NCBI GenBank assembly: GCA_002731665.1
Contig: PCCJ01000007.1
Location: 2,743 to 13,978 of the forward strand
From: Actinomycetota bacterium
GTDB lineage: Bacteria > Actinomycetota > Acidimicrobiia > Acidimicrobiales > Poriferisodaliceae
DNA length: 11,236 bases
Reading direction: 5' to 3'
Part shown: positions 7,466-11,236 of the stretch, piece by piece
Layout of the letters: every line of letters starts with the position of its first letter
Numbering within the stretch: the stretch's first letter is position 1
The notes under the pieces: generated by a model
Databases searched by the model: none
What the model was told of the DNA's origin: nothing
What the model saw: the letters and a program-made list of their open reading frames with translations, nothing else
Position numbers and translations under genes: made by a program

Positions 7466-7654
7466 CTTTACTCTTAAAGGCCAATCAATTTCAATCTTCC
7501 TACATTGAATTTGTGTTCGAGTGTTATCTGAACATGCTTTTCAAACCGAATCCTCTACTTTTTTATTTTGGAGTTACGGTCTCTTAGTTTTCAGCTTTCC
7601 GAGTTTGCTAATCAAAAATAAGTTTATTTAGTTCAAAACCCCCACAATTGCTTT

Positions 7655-8812
7655 ATGGCAATAAAGGTTTCATCGAGAACAGATATTTCTCCCTTCCATG
7701 TGATGGAAGTCATGCGAGCAGCCGCAGATCGCGAAGCACGGGGAGAGACAGTTCTACATCTTGAAGTAGGGCAGCCTTCATCTCCTGCTCCCATGCAAGC
7801 GCGGCTAGCAGCAGTCCGAGCGATAGAGAGCGACGTACTCGGCTACACATCGGCTGTTGGAATTAGAGAACTACGGGAGCGCATAAGCGCGCATTATTTG
7901 GCTTGGTACAAAACCGACATAAACCCCGACCGTGTAATTTTGACTATGGGAGCCAGCGGAGCATTTACCCTAGCGTTTCTCGCCTGCTTCGAGGTGGGAG
8001 ATCGAGTGGTAGTTCCCTCTCCTGGTTATCCATGCTATCGAAATACACTCAAAGCTCTAGGGATAGAGGTTGTAGACCTTCAGGTGGGGCCAGAGACAAG
8101 GTTTCAACCATCTTCATCTATGCTGGACGACTTGGATTCCATCGACGGCCTGGTAATAGCTAGCCCATCTAATCCGACTGGAACAATGCTTCTACCCGAG
8201 GAGCTTCAATCGCTAATTAGTTGGTGTCAGAGCCATGAGGTAAGGCTGATTTCCGATGAAATCTATCATGGCATTACTTTCGGTTTATCCGCAAGTAGCG
8301 CTATTAGCCAGTGGGATCAAGCTGTTGTTGTCAATAGCTTTTCAAAATACTTTTCAATGACTGGATGGCGTCTCGGTTGGCTCATACTTCCCGAGAATCT
8401 TATTTCTCCAGTTGAAAGACTCGCACAAAATGCCTATATCGCTGCACCTAGCATTTCCCAATATGCGGCGCTTGGAGCGTTCGAGAGTCTGGATGAGCTC
8501 GAAAATAATATTGCTAGCTACGCTAGAAATCGGAAGATGCTTCTTGAAGGCCTGCCTCTCCTAGGGATATCTAAGCTCGCTCCAGCTGATGGAGCTTTTT
8601 ACATATACGCAGATGTCTCTGCCTTCACCAGTGATAGCCAGGAGCTTGCTGCTTCATGGCTCGAGGAGTTCAGCATCGCTACCACCCCCGGAATCGACTT
8701 TGACTTACAAAATGGACATAAATATATCCGTTTTTCTTTCGCCGGTTCCAGCGAAGATATCGAGGAAACCTTAAAGAGGCTGAACACTTGGGCGCAACAA
8801 AACCAACCTTAG
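7655..8812 (+). CDS. Class I/II PLP-dependent aminotransferase (385 aa)
   Basis: Fold-type I aminotransferase that moves an amino group between an amino acid and a 2-oxo acid; cytosolic dimer. Visible landmarks are the substrate segment LEVGQPSSPAP (36-46), GYTSAVGIRELRERI (63-77), the cofactor-phosphate region GASGAFTLAF (99-108), SPGYPCY (122-128), SPSNPTG with Asn173, SDEIYHG with Asp201 and Tyr204, and SFSKYFSMTGWRLGW with Lys231 as the PLP Schiff-base lysine. Arg359 in YIRFSFAG is the expected carboxylate-binding arginine. All catalytic residues are present and the length is normal. The pattern is of the aspartate/aromatic/alanine-type group, and specificity cannot be read from it. No Shine-Dalgarno precedes the ATG. 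The gene ends 13 bp before the end of the convergent zinc-ribbon gene. Confidence 0.92.
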   Translation: MAIKVSSRTDISPFHVMEVMRAAADREARGETVLHLEVGQPSSPAPMQARLAAVRAIESDVLGYTSAVGIRELRERISAHYLAWYKTDINPDRVILTMGASGAFTLAFLACFEVGDRVVVPSPGYPCYRNTLKALGIEVVDLQVGPETRFQPSSSMLDDLDSIDGLVIASPSNPTGTMLLPEELQSLISWCQSHEVRLISDEIYHGITFGLSASSAISQWDQAVVVNSFSKYFSMTGWRLGWLILPENLISPVERLAQNAYIAAPSISQYAALGAFESLDELENNIASYARNRKMLLEGLPLLGISKLAPADGAFYIYADVSAFTSDSQELAASWLEEFSIATTPGIDFDLQNGHKYIRFSFAGSSEDIEETLKRLNTWAQQNQP

Positions 8813-8825
8813 ACAAGGGGGCTAT

Positions 8826-9020
8826 TTACTCTCTAGTTGCTACTTGGTTCGGAATGACGTTCATTTTCGGTTCATACATATCATTTACAATTTCCCTTGA
8901 TTCGAAGCCATGTAACGTTCGCAGATCAGTTCTGCATGTATCGCACGGACCATAGAAATTTTCACTACAGGTGGTCATGCAACGAGGGCACTCAAATTCA
9001 AGAAGTTCGGTCATTTTCAC
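8826..9020 (-). CDS. Small zinc-ribbon protein (64 aa), unknown function
   Basis: A short soluble protein with two CxxC pairs, C11-P-R-C14 and C26-D-T-C29, separated by a loop containing C18 and the motif FYGPC. The four paired cysteines are the expected zinc ligands of a ribbon. The C-terminal half is charged and has no recognisable motif. I recall similar small CPRC...YGPC proteins in actinobacterial genomes, without an assigned role. The start is best placed at GTG 9020, because AGGA lies 9 nt before it. The in-frame ATG two codons later (9014) would leave that site 15 nt away. It is convergent with the aminotransferase and same-strand with, but 230 bp downstream of, the acyl-CoA dehydrogenase, so probably separately transcribed. 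Confidence 0.72.
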   Translation of the reverse strand: MKMTELLEFECPRCMTTCSENFYGPCDTCRTDLRTLHGFESREIVNDMYEPKMNVIPNQVATRE

Positions 9021-9141
9021 AAACTCAATTCCTACTGCTGGATAGCTTCAAACAAGGTCAAGAAATCAGCGCTTCCTAACCAGCACTCTTCAAAAAGTCT
9101 CCCAACAAATGTCTTTCGAATTCCATTTATCGTGACCATTT

Positions 9142-9181
9142 TTAATTGGCGCAATGTCAATTAAGCAAAGGACTGCTTAAT
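9142..9181. repeat. Two overlapping inverted repeats (mutually exclusive hairpins)
   Basis: Hairpin A pairs TTAATTG (9142-9148) with CAATTAA (9158-9164), loop 9. Hairpin B pairs ATTAAGCA (9160-9167) with TGCTTAAT (9174-9181), loop 6. They share 9160-9164, so only one can form at a time. They lie about 70 bp past the end of the acyl-CoA dehydrogenase and may be its transcript end, but the tract after hairpin B on the minus strand is not U-rich. An operator for the zinc-ribbon gene is another option. Confidence 0.4.
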
Positions 9182-9250
9182 ATTTATTTAAATCACAGAA
9201 ATGCTTCTCACAAAAATACATCCGCTTAGCACTACCCAGAGGTCAGCACT

Positions 9251-10459
9251 TTAAAGCCGACGATCACCTTTCCGATTTTCTAGCCAGCTTTTTCCCGATT
9301 CAACATCAATGTCGTGTGGTAACCCAAGCACCCGTTCAGCGATAATGTTTCGCTGGACTTCAGACGTTCCACCACCGATAGTCAAAGCGGGAGAAAAGAG
9401 AAAACCACCATGCCAATTATTCCAACCCTCTACAGCACTTTGCCCTACAGGGAATTCTGGTGACTGGCCAAGCGGACCCGAGTTTGTTAGAACCCCATGG
9501 GTTCCTGATAAATCCTTTGCCAGACCCATAATGTTCTTTCCATGATCATCAGCTAGAGCCTTACGGACCGAAGCTTCCGGACCCGGTTGTCGTCCTTTTA
9601 GGCGAGCACTCAGCGTTCGAAGTCTAATCAGCCGAAGTATTTCGCCTTCTATATACAATCTTGACGTCTTGTCTCTAAGAATTTTGTCTTCGATTCCACC
9701 TGCATTTTTGATTACTTCAATGAGATCATTAGCACTCGGCCCGCTGCCCCATAATGCACCTTCGCCCGAAAGGGAAACTCTCTCATTTCCCAAGGTCACT
9801 TTTGCCAGCCGCCAACCGTCGTTCTCTTCTCCGATCCGGTTTTCAAGCGGCAGCTCCATTTCTGTAAAAAATGTTTGGTTAAACGAGTAGGCAGTAGTCA
9901 TGTCAACGATTGGTTGTAATTCGAGACCCGGAGCATCCATCGGACAGATGAAATAAGAAACTCCACGATGCTTCGCTACGTCTACGTCAGTTCGAGCAAT
10001 CAAAATGCCAAACTTACTTCTATGAGCACCCGATGACCAGATTTTGGAACCATTCACAATGTATCTATCCCCATCGCGGATGGCTCTGGCTCCCAGATTA
10101 GCTAGGTCCGACCCGCTATCCGGCTCACTAAATAGTTGACACCAAATCTCCTCTCCTGTCAGAATCGGCCATAGATAACGCTCTTGCTGTTCTACAGTGC
10201 CACCATACAAAATAGTGGGTCCAGCCCAACCCAACCCAATGCCCCCTGCCGCACGCTTTATTCCTGCAACCGCTAGCTCTTCATCAATAATTAGTTGGTG
10301 AATCGGGTCAGCGCTAATGCCGTAAGGTTTAGGCCAGTGTGGGGCCACGTAACCAGCTCGCGCTAATTGCTCTTGAGTTGGTCTATCACCGTGAGAGCCG
10401 AGCCACTCTCGTATTTCTAATCTGCGAGAATCGTTGTTATCTGGCCAGTCGAAGTCCAT
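9251..10459 (-). CDS. Acyl-CoA dehydrogenase, FadE-like (402 aa)
   Basis: FAD-dependent alpha,beta-dehydrogenation of an acyl-CoA thioester, the first step of beta-oxidation or of a branched or ring-containing acyl chain; cytosolic. The helical N-terminal domain covers about residues 1-105. The FAD/substrate motif QLFSEPDSGSDLA is at 108-120. The middle beta-domain contains NGSKIWSSGAH (136-146). The C-terminal domain ends in IGGGTSEVQRNIIAERVLGLP (361-381). The usual MCAD catalytic Glu, one residue before GT of the YEGT motif, is Gly363 here. Glu226 in GNER occupies the helix-G position that carries the base in isovaleryl- and long-chain acyl-CoA dehydrogenases, so activity is expected. The substrate is not readable; a substrate class different from short-chain enzymes is likely. 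The ATG has only a weak Shine-Dalgarno. The gene begins about 60 bp after a minus-strand terminator, so it should have its own promoter in the AT-rich 10460-10515 stretch. Confidence 0.9.
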   Translation of the reverse strand: MDFDWPDNNDSRRLEIREWLGSHGDRPTQEQLARAGYVAPHWPKPYGISADPIHQLIIDEELAVAGIKRAAGGIGLGWAGPTILYGGTVEQQERYLWPILTGEEIWCQLFSEPDSGSDLANLGARAIRDGDRYIVNGSKIWSSGAHRSKFGILIARTDVDVAKHRGVSYFICPMDAPGLELQPIVDMTTAYSFNQTFFTEMELPLENRIGEENDGWRLAKVTLGNERVSLSGEGALWGSGPSANDLIEVIKNAGGIEDKILRDKTSRLYIEGEILRLIRLRTLSARLKGRQPGPEASVRKALADDHGKNIMGLAKDLSGTHGVLTNSGPLGQSPEFPVGQSAVEGWNNWHGGFLFSPALTIGGGTSEVQRNIIAERVLGLPHDIDVESGKSWLENRKGDRRL

Positions 10460-10509
10460 ATCTTGACAATACGATAATATTCGATATCTAGAACTTAATT
10501 TAGTTTAAG

Positions 10510-10549
10510 AAAAAACAATGCCCCGGTTTCAGGTATGAAACCGGGGCAT
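10510..10549 (-). terminator. Strong intrinsic terminator
   Basis: A perfect 13-bp inverted repeat, ATGCCCCGGTTTC (10518-10530) and GAAACCGGGGCAT (10537-10549), encloses a 6-nt loop. On the minus strand the hairpin is followed 2 nt later by six T residues (complement of 10510-10515). The stem is GC-rich at its base. It ends transcription arriving from the right and insulates the acyl-CoA dehydrogenase gene. On the plus strand there is no T-tract after the hairpin. Confidence 0.93.
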
Positions 10550-10850
10550 CAGATTGTCACGCGATAATTTTCCATTGTCATCAGTTGCCCTGAAAAGCTC
10601 AAGACTACTTATCCAAATCGATATGTGAGGACCGGCACATACAGCATCGAGTTCAGTGGTCCGGGTTAGAGTCGCTACCTAGGCCTATTCAATGAGAATA
10701 GATTTGAAGCTTCCTCCTTATTGGCAGGCCGCCTCAGCGCCCGACCACCTCCAGAGTCCTAATTTGTTTAGCCATTGGTATGGACCACCTCCTCTCTCTG
10801 CGTTACTTAGATCTTGACACAGAGAGAACCAGAAATCAGAACAATCGTCA
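10550..10850 (-). ncRNA. Candidate structured non-coding RNA or long structured 3' UTR
   Basis: About 300 bp between the end of the peptidase gene and the minus-strand terminator, without a credible protein. It holds several inverted repeats. TCTCTCTG (10793-10800) pairs with CAGAGAGA (10820-10827). CTATTC (10685-10690) pairs with GAATAG (10696-10701). TATGTG (10622-10627) pairs with CACATA (10636-10641), and the loop of this last one includes most of GGACC (10629-10633), which is complementary to GGTCC (10658-10662), allowing a pseudoknot. On the minus strand GGAGGTGGTC occurs twice, 40 bp apart, and an AAGGAGG lies at 10713-10719. These are Shine-Dalgarno-like but no real reading frame follows; the best is a 13-residue frame at 10734-10775. 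It does not match the tmRNA, RNase P RNA, 6S, SRP or 5S patterns I know. No clear promoter was found, so an untranslated tail of the peptidase transcript is equally possible. Confidence 0.35.
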
Positions 10851-11236
10851 TTAACTCATATTTACAAAGGGTGATCTGACCGCCTCCGCAACTGCTTGAG
10901 CCGCAAGGTGTGAAACCAAATCCACTGAAGCTTCGACTTGTTGGGTAGCTAAAATAAAAAGAGCGTCTCCATCGACCGAAGTATGAGGAGGGTCAATACT
11001 TCTCGCAATACCGGTGTGAGCCATATCACTTACCCTGCATGCCTCCGGCTTGCTTAGAATTGCATTGGTTACAATGCAACCGATAGTAGTATTGGTTCGT
11101 TCTTCTCCACTTTCCGAGGCATTAATTTCGCCAAGCGAAGCGTAGGGGTATCGCAAGGCTTCACTTCCGGCATTACACCCAGCAAGAATTGATCCATCAG
11201 AATCAATAACGTCTCCGAAAGCATTTACCGCTACGA
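10851..11236 (-). CDS. P1/S58-family self-processing peptidase, 3' part (5' end beyond the window)
   Basis: C-terminal portion of a DmpA/NylC-like aminopeptidase or amidase of the P1 family. These enzymes are made as one chain that cuts itself in two; the new N-terminal residue of the small chain is the nucleophile. The frame is open to the window edge, about 128 codons visible. It begins VAVNAFGDVIDSDGSILAG, the family block before the cleavage region. RTNTTIGCIVTNA follows, where cleavage between Asn (11091-11093) and Thr (11088-11090) is expected, as in NylC. HTSVDGDALF with its conserved DGD (10965-10973) comes next. The end, LAAQAVAEAVRS, is also typical, and the stop is TAA at 10851. 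The apparent start inside the window (TTG 11156) is not the true start, because the homologous sequence continues upstream. The family's substrates are short peptides with N-terminal amino acids, or amide oligomers; which applies cannot be told here. Confidence 0.88.
   Translation of the reverse strand, partial: VAVNAFGDVIDSDGSILAGCNAGSEALRYPYASLGEINASESGEERTNTTIGCIVTNAILSKPEACRVSDMAHTGIARSIDPPHTSVDGDALFILATQQVEASVDLVSHLAAQAVAEAVRSPFVNMS

Noticed and set aside
10562..10762. Decayed plus-strand gene (IVISCPEKLKTTYPNRY... with an internal TAG)
   Set aside because: The two open pieces show no family motif, no start or ribosome site, and low-complexity proline/arginine at the end; chance opening is sufficient.
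10782..10797. Fragment of the 16S rRNA 3' end on the plus strand
   Set aside because: The likeness covers about 16 bases around CACCTCCT only; the upstream sequence does not resemble helix 45 or the rest of 16S rRNA.
1..11236. CRISPR arrays, insertion sequences, phage genes, tRNA genes
   Set aside because: No spaced direct repeats, transposase or integrase frames, terminal inverted repeats or cloverleaf patterns were seen on either strand.

Overview
The window comes from a bacterial chromosome with compact gene spacing, moderate (not high) GC and frequent GTG/TTG starts. The gene families point to Actinobacteria. They include a DUF4333-type lipoprotein, a PncB2-like nicotinate phosphoribosyltransferase, a stand-alone isobutyryl-CoA-mutase-type large subunit and a FadE-like acyl-CoA dehydrogenase. 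The lower GC content suggests a streamlined, possibly marine, Acidimicrobiia-like lineage. This is inference; no rRNA or other decisive marker is present.

Left block (1-5044, all minus strand, transcribed right to left): thiD (thiamine pyrimidine kinase), an acyl-CoA mutase large subunit whose substrate-pocket residues read as isobutyryl-CoA mutase, a two-repeat DUF4333-like lipoprotein, a Uup-like ABC-F ATPase, and a 45-residue single-membrane-segment protein. Gaps of 33-77 bp would allow one transcript, but the functions are unrelated.

Centre (5045-8812): a 72-bp divergent spacer carrying a perfect 12-bp palindrome separates thiD from a plus-strand AcoX/ATP-NAD-kinase-family gene. That gene converges on pncB (NAD salvage, minus strand), so two nicotinamide-nucleotide genes sit tail to tail. 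pncB is divergent from a class I/II PLP aminotransferase.

Right block (8813-11236): a small zinc-ribbon protein, a 230-bp spacer with two overlapping hairpins, an acyl-CoA dehydrogenase, and a 391-bp gene-free stretch. That stretch contains a textbook minus-strand intrinsic terminator preceded by about 300 bp of non-coding, hairpin-rich sequence. The window ends in the 3' part of a P1/S58-family self-cleaving peptidase gene.

Most of the window is housekeeping and acyl-CoA/cofactor metabolism. I see no mobile element, CRISPR array, tRNA or rRNA. The least explained part is 10510-10850, a candidate unassigned structured RNA or long structured 3' UTR. The most useful annotation correction is calling the mutase isobutyryl-CoA-type rather than methylmalonyl-CoA-type.
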